DNA of 49,924 nt from positions 1-49,924 of the forward strand of contig CAZLSW010000018.1 of NCBI GenBank assembly GCA_964562375.1, read 5' to 3'. This document shows, one piece after another, positions 1 to 7,365 of this stretch. Each line of letters starts with the position of its first letter. Position 1 is the stretch's first letter. Origin of the DNA: JAJPXC01 sp964562375 (GTDB taxonomy: Bacteria > Bacteroidota > Bacteroidia > Bacteroidales > Muribaculaceae). The translations under genes and the position numbers were made by a program. Below the pieces are notes generated by a model. It was not told the origin of the DNA and did no database searches. It was given only the letters and a program-made list of their open reading frames with translations.

Positions 1-66
1 ACCACGCTCAAATGCCACCTGGTGAATAGTATTTATCCCGAACTGGGGTAATATGAGTACCTGACA

Positions 67-1497
67 ATGGGCTACGTGCTGATGCACAAGGAGAAGAAGA
101 CTGCCGACATCGACCTCGACTTCTACTTCGACGCCGAGACGACTGCCACCAACCACCTCGACGTGGACGGCGCACCCGTGCAGCGCAACTATCGCACCAA
201 CATCTTCGGCGCGCTGCTTACCTCGACTGTCGACTTCACCATCACCATCAAACCCGCTTACGAGGAGCCCGACTATGACCTCGGCACCAGCGTATGGGAT
301 GGCACCAAGACTACCCCGGCCATCGACGACACCAACAAGACGATCACCATCGCCTCGGCTTCCGATCTGGCTGGCCTGGCCGACCTTGTGAACGCCGGCA
401 ACTCCTATGAGGGCTACAGCGTAAACCTCACCGTTGACGTTGACCTCGCTGGCCTTGAATGGACCGCAATCGGTGATGGCGCTCGCTCGGGCTCGGGTTA
501 TACCGGTGACGCCTTCAAGGGCGATGTATATGGCAACGGTCACACCATCAAGGGCTTGAAGATCAGTACCAGCGCAGGTGCCGACTACGCGAAGGGTATC
601 TTTGGCGTGCTCGACGGCGCTTCAGTTAGACACCTCACCATCGACGCCGACATCAACGTGGCTTCCAACGAGTTGACTGGCGCATTGGCAGGCTTCGCGG
701 TTAACGGCTCTACCATTCTGGATATCACGGTCAACGGCAAGCTCGTAACCTGCAAGGGTGGCGGCGTGGTAGGTCGTATGACTATCGACGGCACCATCCA
801 GGATTGCACCAACAACGCTGAGATCACAGGCGGTGGCGCCAACGTGGGCGGCATCGTAGGCGCCGCTTACTACAACGCCGAGGGAAAGACGATGAAGATC
901 ACCAATTGCGTCAACAACGGCAATATCACCAACACAACCGGTGAAGTAGGCGGCATCGTTGGACTCTGCTGCGCCGAGGTATCGGGTTGCTCCAACTATG
1001 GCACCGTAACCGGTAATGGCGCCTGCGTGGGCGGTATCGTGGCCGAGCAACAAAACTCCGGCTCAGTAAGCGATTGCCACAACTACGCTGCCGTGACCAA
1101 CAACACCAGCACTTACGGCAACGGTGGCGTAATCGGTTGGATCCGTTACTCGGGCCAAGCATCGGCATATCCCGTTAAGGAGGTTGTCAAGGTGACCAAC
1201 TGCTCCAACTCGGCCAACATCACCGGCGGCAACGACGCTGGCGGCATCGTGGGCACCGTTTACAACTACGCCATTCTCACCTCCTGCTCCAATACCGCCG
1301 AGAAGATCTCAGCCGTTACTTTCGCCGCTGGTATCATCGGTAACGTTCAAAGCGATGGTGCAAGCGCCATCTCCGGGCTTGATTACTTGGTAGAGATCAA
1401 CCAGTGCACCTCGTCGACCACAATCGACAACATCACAGCAAGCTGCAAGAATTTGATCGCCTACGACAACGTTAAAATCGTAACTATCAACGACTAA
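67..1497 (+). CDS. DUF6562-type surface protein with GLUG repeats, 5' truncated
   Basis: Product not functionally characterised. The first ~70 residues match the C-terminal end of the neighbour at 1569-2528 (shared QRNYRTNI-GALLTS, then PDYDL), so this is the tail of a DUF6562/fimbrillin-like domain. It is followed by ~390 residues of GLUG-type repeats: GGIVG blocks separated by C-x-N-x-G/A-x-(I/V)T turns, at about residues 225-430, typical of beta-helical adhesin or surface proteins. Reading frame 1 is open upstream from base 1 and still resembles the paralogue (YEYLTMGYVL versus YEYMCMAYVL), but a TAA at 49-51 interrupts it. The ATG at 67 therefore lies inside the domain and is probably not the native start. 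The real gene begins outside the window; it is either a nonsense-mutated gene or carries a sequencing error. No signal peptide is visible in what remains. Confidence 0.7.
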   Translation: MGYVLMHKEKKTADIDLDFYFDAETTATNHLDVDGAPVQRNYRTNIFGALLTSTVDFTITIKPAYEEPDYDLGTSVWDGTKTTPAIDDTNKTITIASASDLAGLADLVNAGNSYEGYSVNLTVDVDLAGLEWTAIGDGARSGSGYTGDAFKGDVYGNGHTIKGLKISTSAGADYAKGIFGVLDGASVRHLTIDADINVASNELTGALAGFAVNGSTILDITVNGKLVTCKGGGVVGRMTIDGTIQDCTNNAEITGGGANVGGIVGAAYYNAEGKTMKITNCVNNGNITNTTGEVGGIVGLCCAEVSGCSNYGTVTGNGACVGGIVAEQQNSGSVSDCHNYAAVTNNTSTYGNGGVIGWIRYSGQASAYPVKEVVKVTNCSNSANITGGNDAGGIVGTVYNYAILTSCSNTAEKISAVTFAAGIIGNVQSDGASAISGLDYLVEINQCTSSTTIDNITASCKNLIAYDNVKIVTIND

Positions 1498-1568
1498 TCC
1501 CATCACTCATTCTCCTCTCACCCCTTCCTAAACACGCACAAAATAAATCATTTACCTACATTCATCGC

Positions 1569-2528
1569 ATGAAGAAAATCTATTTCGCAGGCATCGCGGC
1601 CCTGATGATGGGATTGGCATCCTGCTCCTCCAACGAGCCGGCCGCTCCCGCCGCAGCCGGTGAGGAGGTCACCGTGACCGTTACGGCCACCCTCCCCGCC
1701 ACGATCCAATCGCGCTCGTTCTCCGACGGCGAGAAGGCCCTCGACCTCTACTACGCTGTTTATGAGGACGGTAACACCACGGAGCCCATTATCGAGTTGA
1801 CCAAGCACGGCCGCCAGTTCAGCAACTTGCAGAACACGCTGACCCTCCACCTGGTCACCGGTAAGACCTACAACGTGGTATTCTGGGCACAGTCGCCCGA
1901 CGCCGAGGAGATCTACACCCTCGACACCACCAATTCCACCGTCACCATCAACTACGACAAGATAGAGAAGGTGAACGTTGAGGCTACCGACGCGTTCTTC
2001 TGCTTCCTGCCCATCGTTGTCAAGGAAAGCACCACTGTAAGCGCCATCCTGAAGCGCCCCTTGGCCCAAATCAACGTGGGCACCAACGACATGGCCTACG
2101 GCGGTCTGTCCAAGAAGAGCATCTACGCCGCAATGACCGTCAAGAAAGCCTACACCAAGTTCTCCCTCCAGGACGGCGAAATTATCGGCGACGCCACTGA
2201 GGTGGACTTCAAAAAGGACCTTCGTCCCAACGACGGCGTGGCTGTGACCGACGACAATTATCAAGCGTTCCCCGTGGGCAACAAGGGCGTATACGAGTAC
2301 ATGTGCATGGCCTACGTGCTTGTTAACGAGAAGATCGCCACCGACGTGGTTCTGTCGTTCTACGACGGCGACGTGGCCGATCCCTTCCACACGGTGAACG
2401 TGTACAGCGCGCCCCTGCAGCGCAACTACCGCACCAACATCTACGGCGCGCTGCTCACCTCGGGCATCGACTTCTCGATCATCATCGAGCCGGGCTACAA
2501 CACCCCCGACTACGACCTCGAGCAGTAA
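1569..2528 (+). CDS. DUF6562-type lipoprotein (fimbrillin-like)
   Basis: A 319-residue exported lipoprotein. Residues 1-19 are a signal peptide ending in the lipobox LASC (Cys about residue 19), followed by SSNEP, as expected for a Bacteroidota surface lipoprotein. The rest is a beta-rich domain with the LYYAVYED and YNVVFWAQSP strands characteristic of DUF6562/fimbrillin-like proteins; the exact role (adhesin, pilus subunit or surface antigen) is unknown. It ends at PDYDLEQ, precisely where its upstream paralogue continues into GLUG repeats, so the two differ by a C-terminal module. The gene lies 71 nt downstream of the paralogue and is followed at once by a strong hairpin terminator, suggesting the end of a transcription unit. 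Confidence 0.85.
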   Translation: MKKIYFAGIAALMMGLASCSSNEPAAPAAAGEEVTVTVTATLPATIQSRSFSDGEKALDLYYAVYEDGNTTEPIIELTKHGRQFSNLQNTLTLHLVTGKTYNVVFWAQSPDAEEIYTLDTTNSTVTINYDKIEKVNVEATDAFFCFLPIVVKESTTVSAILKRPLAQINVGTNDMAYGGLSKKSIYAAMTVKKAYTKFSLQDGEIIGDATEVDFKKDLRPNDGVAVTDDNYQAFPVGNKGVYEYMCMAYVLVNEKIATDVVLSFYDGDVADPFHTVNVYSAPLQRNYRTNIYGALLTSGIDFSIIIEPGYNTPDYDLEQ

Positions 2529-2551
2529 CCCCCATTCAGGTTCGACCCTTT

Positions 2552-2579
2552 AGCCCCGCCCCTCCCGGCGGGGCTTTCT
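2552..2579 (+). terminator. Rho-independent terminator after DUF6562 lipoprotein gene
   Basis: AGCCCCGCC and GGCGGGGCT form a perfect 9-bp stem with a 6-nt loop, followed by TTTCTC. The same AGCCCCGCC-type hairpin ends transcription units at 36235-36262 and 48091-48123 in this window. Confidence 0.8.
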
Positions 2580-2627
2580 CATATCTCCACCCGCCGATTT
2601 TGCTCGCAGAGGGGCGCAGACTCTCTT

Positions 2628-2727
2628 NNNNNNNNNNNNNNNNNNNNNNNNNNNNNNNNNNNNNNNNNNNNNNNNNNNNNNNNNNNNNNNNNNNNNNNNN
2701 NNNNNNNNNNNNNNNNNNNNNNNNNNN
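2628..2727. other. Assembly gap of 100 Ns
   Basis: Exactly 100 N characters, the usual placeholder for a scaffold join of unknown size. Both flanks carry the same words (GCAGACTCTC, CTTCTGCGGAAG region), so the true sequence is probably a longer tandem array that the assembler could not resolve. Confidence 0.97.
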
Positions 2728-2889
2728 CGACGCGAAGCTTCTGCGGAAGTCTGCGCTAGTCAGCGTGAGATATATTAATTTTGCACGCAGACTCTCGCAG
2801 ACTTTCTTCGACGCGAAGCTTCTGCGGAAGTCTGCGCTAGTCAGCGTGAGATATATTAATTTTACACGCAGACTCTCGCAGACTTGCGC
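2728..2889. repeat. 81-bp tandem repeat, two copies
   Basis: Copy one starts at 2728 and copy two at 2809, a period of 81 bp. They are almost identical; one visible difference is TTTTGCACGC versus TTTTACACGC. Each unit holds CTTCTGCGGAAG, a short imperfect palindrome, and ends in the GCAGACTCTCGCAGACTT motif. The sequence before the N gap (2611-2627) looks like the tail of a further unit, so the array probably continues through the gap. Confidence 0.9.
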
Positions 2890-2956
2890 AGACTGGTGGT
2901 CGGCTTGCCGACCGCCACCCTCGCCGCGTTGCGGCTCCTTGCTTGTGGATGGGGGG

Positions 2957-3068
2957 CTACATGGGCTTGATCATCGTTTCGATAAACTTGATCTCGTCGT
3001 CAGTCAATCCATACTTCCGATACAACTGCTGGTCAATCTCCCCCACCCCCTGGCTCCAATATTTGTGT
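2957..3068 (-). pseudogene. Relic: C-terminal tail of an N6-methylase/restriction protein
   Basis: Reading the minus strand into a TAG at 2957-2959 gives WSQGVGEIDQQLYRKYGLTD followed by DEIKFIETMIKPM. The pattern IDQ-LY-KYGLTDDEI--IE is what Eco57I/TaqI-type adenine methylases and type IIG enzymes carry at their extreme C-terminus. Nothing upstream on this strand continues the gene: the palindromic repeat elements at 3083 onward interrupt it. I read it as the stub of an older restriction-modification gene next to the present one at 3987-7831. It is short, so the family assignment is tentative. Confidence 0.4.
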
Positions 3069-3082
3069 GTTGGGCATGGGGA

Positions 3083-3508
3083 GGTCGGCTTGCCGACCCC
3101 GCACAAGTAGCGCAGTCCGGGGATATCGGCTTGCCGATTGTCCCCGGGCTGGGTAAAAACGCGTCAGGCGACGCGCTTCGGCTTGCCGAAGCTTTCAAAA
3201 TCAAACAATTATGCTTATTCAACGAGAAAGGGCACCAACCTTTGCTTGTGGGAGGAGTCGCCGACCACATCCACTTTTTGTGGAGCATGAGCTTGAAACC
3301 CAAAGCCGTTTCTTGACGAGTATGACCGTTTGTTGAGGTTAAATCGGGTGGTGAATCCTCAATATAAATTCATGCCGCTTATTTGAGGCTGTGGAAGGCT
3401 TCGGCAAGCCGAAGCTCCTCGCCTACTACATCCTATACCCAGCCCGGACGGGTCGGCAAGCCGACCGCGCCCGGACTGCGCTACTTGCGGGGGGTCGGCA
3501 AGCCGACC
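3083..3508. mobile_element. Degenerate REPIN/RAYT-like element with long imperfect inverted repeats
   Basis: The left arm (3083-3155) and right arm (3436-3508) are inverted copies. Both contain GGTCGGC-type palindromes, the word GTAGCGCAGTCCGG (right arm CCGGACTGCGCTAC), and GGGCTGGGTA (right arm TACCCAGCCC). Palindromes of the form TCGGCTTGCCGA lie at 2898-2913 (outside the arm), 3083-3098, 3119-3145 and 3175-3192. The same palindrome with CAAG in the centre lies at 3398-3415, 3451-3466 and 3493-3508, so orientation flips across the central transposase relic. This matches REP/REPIN sequences mobilised by a Y1 transposase (RAYT). Confidence 0.6.
3199..3384 (+). pseudogene. IS200-like / REP-associated (RAYT) transposase relic
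   Basis: The plus-strand translation at about 3199-3312 reads KQLCLFNEKGHQPLLVGGVA then DHIHFLWSMSL. GGVADHIHFL is the HxH-type signature (GG-xDHVHLL) of Y1 (TnpA/RAYT) transposases. A second piece at 3313-3384, in another frame, reads DEYDRLLRLNRVVNPQYKFM and stops at PLI, which resembles the C-terminus of Bacteroidota IS200-like transposases. The start, the catalytic Tyr region and most of the middle are missing, so the gene is dead. It sits at the centre of a long palindrome-rich inverted repeat, supporting a RAYT/REPIN origin. Confidence 0.6.
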
Positions 3509-3575
3509 ACCCTCCCAACGTATATCCCATCAACCACAGGTTTTTGCTGGTAATCCAATTTTTCTTAGTAATATA

Positions 3576-3606
3576 TTGCAAATATCTGTGAAATGATGTA
3601 AATTTG
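3576..3606 (+). promoter_or_regulatory. Bacteroidota-type promoter of the structured RNA
   Basis: The -33 element TTG (3576-3578) and the -7 element TAAATTTG (3599-3606) are separated by 20 nt, a good fit to the Bacteroidota consensus TTTG-N19/20-TAnnTTTG. It predicts transcription from about 3613. A weaker alternative is TTTG at 3680-3683 with TAATTTAG at 3698-3705, but its spacing of 14 nt is short. Confidence 0.65.
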
Positions 3607-3607
3607 C

Positions 3608-3906
3608 GATGCTGTAACCTGATATTGCCAAGAGTGGCAAGGATTGCAGCATACATATCGAAAGGCGTTTACTTAACGCTTTGTTCTTGACATTCCGTAA
3701 TTTAGCACATTACCTTAATTAGTCCGAGAGCAATAGCAACAGTAGATGTCTGCATTTGGTGTATTATCCCTCATCCGTCAGCCTGGCGGCTGATGGAGGT
3801 GATATATATCAACATGTGGGCTTCTCGTTGCTCGTTCTGACTAATGGGCACGTGCTAAAGCCTGGAATGTGGGACGAGCGCAAAGGCGAGAATCCCACTC
3901 TTTTTG
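3608..3906 (+). ncRNA. Structured ncRNA with own promoter and terminator (6S-like or Bacteroidales-1-like)
   Basis: No convincing reading frame, but dense pairing. Hairpin one: ATGCTG/CAGCAT enclosing TTGCCA-AGAG-TGGCAA (3609-3654). Hairpin two: AAAGGCGTT/AACGCTTT (3661-3682). A long rod follows: TTTAGCAC (from 3701) pairs with GTGCTAAA (about 3852-3859), the ATTAGTC and GAGCAA strand pairs with TTGCTC and GACTAAT, and TCAGCC-TGGC-GGCTGA caps it. A terminator hairpin GTGGGA/TCCCAC with a T-run ends it at about 3905. A rod with internal loops behind a strong promoter resembles 6S RNA or the Bacteroidales-1 RNA. The family assignment is inference from shape. The 5' end could instead lie at about 3710 if the second promoter is used. 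Confidence 0.55.
3869..3905 (+). terminator. Terminator of the structured RNA
   Basis: GTGGGA (3869-3874) pairs with TCCCAC (3893-3898), with an inner GC-rich loop, followed by TCTTTTTG. It separates the RNA from the restriction-modification operon that starts about 80 nt further on. Confidence 0.65.
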
Positions 3907-3986
3907 TTATGTACCTTACCTTAATTCTTTAGCACATGCCCGAATCGGGGATTCTTTCGGGAAAATTATCGAGATCATCATCTGAG

Positions 3987-6476
3987 ATGAAGAAGATAGA
4001 GAGTTTCAGAATCCTCGACTTGTTCAGTGGGGCTGGAGGCATGTCTTATGGCATGCATCAGAATCCTCATTTTCAAACGGTAGTCGCTCTAGATTTCAAT
4101 GGACAAGCGGCCGAGACCTTCCATAGGAATATGCCCTTAGCCACAGTTATCACAGGGGATATTACAAGTCCAGCGATTCAAAATAGGATAATAGAAGAAG
4201 CAAGCCGAAAATCCGTGAACATGATAATAGGTGGGCCACCTTGCCAAGGTTTTTCTATGAAAGGTAAGAAACTGGGATTGAACGATGAACGTAATTATTT
4301 ATTCCGGGAATATCTGAGGCTGGTGGATGCTTTACGTCCTGAAGTCTTTGTAATCGAGAATGTCAAAGCCCTTTTAACAACAGCAAATGGATGGTTTCGA
4401 GATGAAATTCTTAAATATATTAAGGCCTTAGGTTATAAGGTGAGATTTGGGGTGCTCAACGCCAAGGATTTCGGCGTTCCTCAATCGAGAGAAAGAGCCA
4501 TTTTTATATGCTCTAAGTCGCATGGAGTGCCTTTGCCCAAGAGGACGATATCAAAGGAAGTAACCGTGAGGGAGGCAATATCCGATCTTGCTTATCTCAA
4601 CTCCTCAGAGGGTGACTTTGAGACCGAATATCGATTACCTGCATCCACAGCGTATCAACGCTTGATGCGCCAGGGAAGTGAACGGCTGTATAATCACAAG
4701 GCTTCGGCGCATTCCACACTAGCAATTGAAAAGTTAAAAATGATTCCCCCAGAGGGGAACAAGAAGTCTTTACCGAAGGATTTATTAGGAAACCAAAAAT
4801 TTAACACCACATGGGGAAGGCTTTCTTGGGATAAGGTCTCTCCAACGATTGACACGCGCTTTGACACTCCTTCCAACGGCACCAACTCTCATCCCAATTT
4901 ACATCGTGCGATTACTCCCAGAGAGGCTGCAAGGCTACAAAGCTTTGACGATGCATTTATTTTCTATGGGCCTAAGGTATCCATTCGCGCCCAAATAGGA
5001 AATGCAGTACCCCCATTGATGGCTAAAGCTATAGCAGATGCGATTTGGAGTGCGTATGAAAGTAATTACGATTTCTCATTAAAAAGCCATGAGCACGAAA
5101 CCAATTTGGACGATTCCTACAAAAAGTCTCATGGTATCTTTTACACCGACTTAGGTTTGGCAAGAGATATAGTCGAGTTTTTGAACATTCCTCAACAAGC
5201 GAAATGCATCGATCCCTGGTGTGGTACGGGTTGCTTCCTGTATGCATTAAAGAAATTTGGAGGCGTAGAGCGCATCGCAGGCTGTGATTTTGACGCCTCC
5301 ACGGTTGCTAAATGCCAGGAGCTGAACAAGACGGAGCAAGTGTATTGTATCGACACACTGGGAACTGAGCCTCACGACGTACTCCATGCGTTAGGAACTG
5401 GCCAATTTGATTATCTTATAAGCAATCCCCCGTATGCACCCATCGCAAAAGATGTACACATCAATGGTGATCCCTCTTTCAATTCATTGGTAAATCGATC
5501 GGGGGCCAATCTTTATATCGCTGCAATATTCCGTGCGCTCGGATATGTGAAATCGGGGGGAATAATTTCCCTAGTGATACCCAAAAATTTTCTGCATATT
5601 TCATCCTACGCCAGAATAAGAAAGCATATCCTCAAACACACAAATATTCTCTCCATCGTCGAATTAGGCATTCACTTCAAGGAAGTAAGGGGCGAACAGA
5701 TTGTCCTTACCCTTCAAAACTGCCATTCCTCCCACAACCGGGTTAAAATCTTCGATTACAATGACGGTAACATCACTTTCCTGACAGAAGTACCTCAGGG
5801 TGACTATCAAGACGAGATTATATCGTTTAATAATCCTCGTGACATTGTTCTATACGACAAATTGCGCAACTATGAGAAATACGTAACATTAGGGTCAATA
5901 ATCACTCATCCTATACATCGGGGACGTATTAAAAGTGCCGATGCAATTCGAGGTAAGCAAATACGGAAATTTGGAATTCGAGAAATTGAGTTTGTGCCAT
6001 CACAAGGCGACCAATTGTTTGTTCAAAACATTTTTAGTGCCGAGGCTGGCCTAACGGGCTGTTATGGCGGTGATTTGCCCGCGCAAGAAACTGTTTCTGT
6101 CATTCATGTCCCAGTGAGCAGAGCAAAATATATATTGGGGCTTTTAATGTCACGCGTGTGCAATTACTATCTCATTCGATTCTTGTTTAATAACTCGCGC
6201 TTGACCATCCACACCGACGGCAAATATCTCAGTCGCATTCCTATACCAACACCATCGATTTGGGATAACGAAATCACGTTGATAGTCGAGGAATTGGAAA
6301 AAGCCAAATACTTGAGCCCAGAATGGCATGCCCTAAATGAACGCTTGAACCAGAGCGTATATAGTCTATATAATCTGAATCGATGCGACCGTGAGCACAT
6401 CGAGAGTGAAATGAAGAAAATCTCATCTATGAAATGGTACGCACCTCAACCTTTAAATCAGCTTGATTATGAATAA
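3987..6476 (+). CDS. Bifunctional DNA methyltransferase: m5C domain fused to N6-adenine domain
   Basis: Modification subunit of a type II restriction system, ~829 residues. Residues 1-~365 are a complete cytosine-C5 methyltransferase: AdoMet motif I DLFSGAGG, catalytic PCQGFS (Cys86), ENVKAL, QSRERA, and terminal QIGNAVPPLM. Residues ~385-829 are an adenine-N6 methyltransferase of the Eco57I/TaqI class: motif X GIFYTDLGLA, motif I DPWCGTGCFL, motif IV NPPY (residues 480-483), then a C-terminal recognition region. Two chemistries in one chain imply an asymmetric site with C methylated on one strand and A on the other, as known for Alw26I/Eco31I/Esp3I-type IIS systems. An in-frame ATG at 3936 exists, but the ATG at 3987 puts motif I at the usual distance from the start. 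It overlaps the next gene by 8 nt. The AT-rich codon use differs from the surroundings, suggesting transfer. Confidence 0.9.
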   Translation: MKKIESFRILDLFSGAGGMSYGMHQNPHFQTVVALDFNGQAAETFHRNMPLATVITGDITSPAIQNRIIEEASRKSVNMIIGGPPCQGFSMKGKKLGLNDERNYLFREYLRLVDALRPEVFVIENVKALLTTANGWFRDEILKYIKALGYKVRFGVLNAKDFGVPQSRERAIFICSKSHGVPLPKRTISKEVTVREAISDLAYLNSSEGDFETEYRLPASTAYQRLMRQGSERLYNHKASAHSTLAIEKLKMIPPEGNKKSLPKDLLGNQKFNTTWGRLSWDKVSPTIDTRFDTPSNGTNSHPNLHRAITPREAARLQSFDDAFIFYGPKVSIRAQIGNAVPPLMAKAIADAIWSAYESNYDFSLKSHEHETNLDDSYKKSHGIFYTDLGLARDIVEFLNIPQQAKCIDPWCGTGCFLYALKKFGGVERIAGCDFDASTVAKCQELNKTEQVYCIDTLGTEPHDVLHALGTGQFDYLISNPPYAPIAKDVHINGDPSFNSLVNRSGANLYIAAIFRALGYVKSGGIISLVIPKNFLHISSYARIRKHILKHTNILSIVELGIHFKEVRGEQIVLTLQNCHSSHNRVKIFDYNDGNITFLTEVPQGDYQDEIISFNNPRDIVLYDKLRNYEKYVTLGSIITHPIHRGRIKSADAIRGKQIRKFGIREIEFVPSQGDQLFVQNIFSAEAGLTGCYGGDLPAQETVSVIHVPVSRAKYILGLLMSRVCNYYLIRFLFNNSRLTIHTDGKYLSRIPIPTPSIWDNEITLIVEELEKAKYLSPEWHALNERLNQSVYSLYNLNRCDREHIESEMKKISSMKWYAPQPLNQLDYE

Positions 6477-7365
6477 CGAAATGGCCTATCTCCTAGGAAT
6501 GATTGTGGGTAATGGAGAAATCAAGAGAACGCAATCGGAAACAACGGTTTCCATTGAGATTCCCCACAAGAAACTGCAAACCGAGTATGTTGATGACGTA
6601 GAACTTTATGTAAGAGCTAGCATCACAGATATTCGCTGTATTATAGAACCTTTGGTGGGGGCTTTGTTACGTTATGAATCCAATAAGCGTTCCTCCACTC
6701 TGCATTTCACGATGGGAAACGAAAATTATCTAATTCGGGAAATCAATCGCATTATAGGGCGCGTGATTTCTCATGAATCTATGAGAATCCCCAAAGAGAT
6801 TTTTGAAGCTACTGCCGACCAACGGAAAGCTTTCTTGAAAGGATTTGGAGATGTCACGGCTTACATTCGCCGCACCAACTCATTTATCGACAAATATTCT
6901 CATCGAGTATATGTGGAGATACCCAAAAATTGGTACTTAGTAATTGATTATTGCAACTTGTTGCAATCAATCAACATCCCAGTGCAAAATATCGATTGGG
7001 GTCATCCCAACATGCGTGATCCCCATTTGCAAAAATACCATAAAGGCCAAACAAATTTTTGGAAAAAGGAGCACCAAGTGAAGATTTGGGCAGTGCTTTA
7101 CGAGCAAATTGGCTTTGTGGTGCTGCACAAGAATCGGTGCCTGGCAATCTATGCCGATGAACACCGAGCCTATTTCCGACACGATACCTTGGATAAATTA
7201 CACCGCTTCTATTGGGAAATAAGTGCCACTAATCGGCCAAAGTCCTCCCATCCTGGAGAATCAGATTCTCTCCTTCCCATTGAGATTCGAGGAAAACATT
7301 ACGATTCATGGAGAGAGATTGCCTATGATTTAGGATATATTCCCTTAAGTCATGAAGGAGAGTGA
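6469..7365 (+). CDS. LAGLIDADG-fold protein, probable DNA-recognition subunit of the restriction system
   Basis: 298 residues. Two LAGLIDADG-like helices are visible: LLGMIVGNG at residues 8-16 and LKGFGDVTA at residues 123-131. The spacing (~115 residues) is that of a single-chain, two-domain LAGLIDADG protein. In homing endonucleases the eighth position of each motif is the metal-binding Asp/Glu; here it is Asn15 and Thr130, so the fold may bind DNA without cutting. The gene overlaps the methyltransferase gene by 8 nt (ATG inside the last codons) and the nuclease gene by 14 nt, implying translational coupling. A TTG at 6463 is a less likely start. Inference: it supplies sequence specificity to the PD-(D/E)XK subunit encoded next. 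It is not inside an intron or intein, so it is not acting as an ordinary homing enzyme. Confidence 0.75.
   Translation: MNNEMAYLLGMIVGNGEIKRTQSETTVSIEIPHKKLQTEYVDDVELYVRASITDIRCIIEPLVGALLRYESNKRSSTLHFTMGNENYLIREINRIIGRVISHESMRIPKEIFEATADQRKAFLKGFGDVTAYIRRTNSFIDKYSHRVYVEIPKNWYLVIDYCNLLQSINIPVQNIDWGHPNMRDPHLQKYHKGQTNFWKKEHQVKIWAVLYEQIGFVVLHKNRCLAIYADEHRAYFRHDTLDKLHRFYWEISATNRPKSSHPGESDSLLPIEIRGKHYDSWREIAYDLGYIPLSHEGE

Noticed and set aside
1548..2390. Minus-strand open frame opposite the DUF6562 lipoprotein gene
   Set aside because: Val/Gly/Leu-rich shadow; the plus strand has the signal peptide, lipobox and a paralogue.
2600..3316. Apparent 238-codon frame running through the N gap
   Set aside because: It spans 100 Ns and two repeat units and is open by chance; only the last part (RAYT relic) has homology-like content.
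3987..6476. Type I or type III restriction methylase
   Set aside because: There is no HsdS, HsdR or Res helicase gene. The PCQG cytosine domain fused to an NPPY domain fits a type II system.
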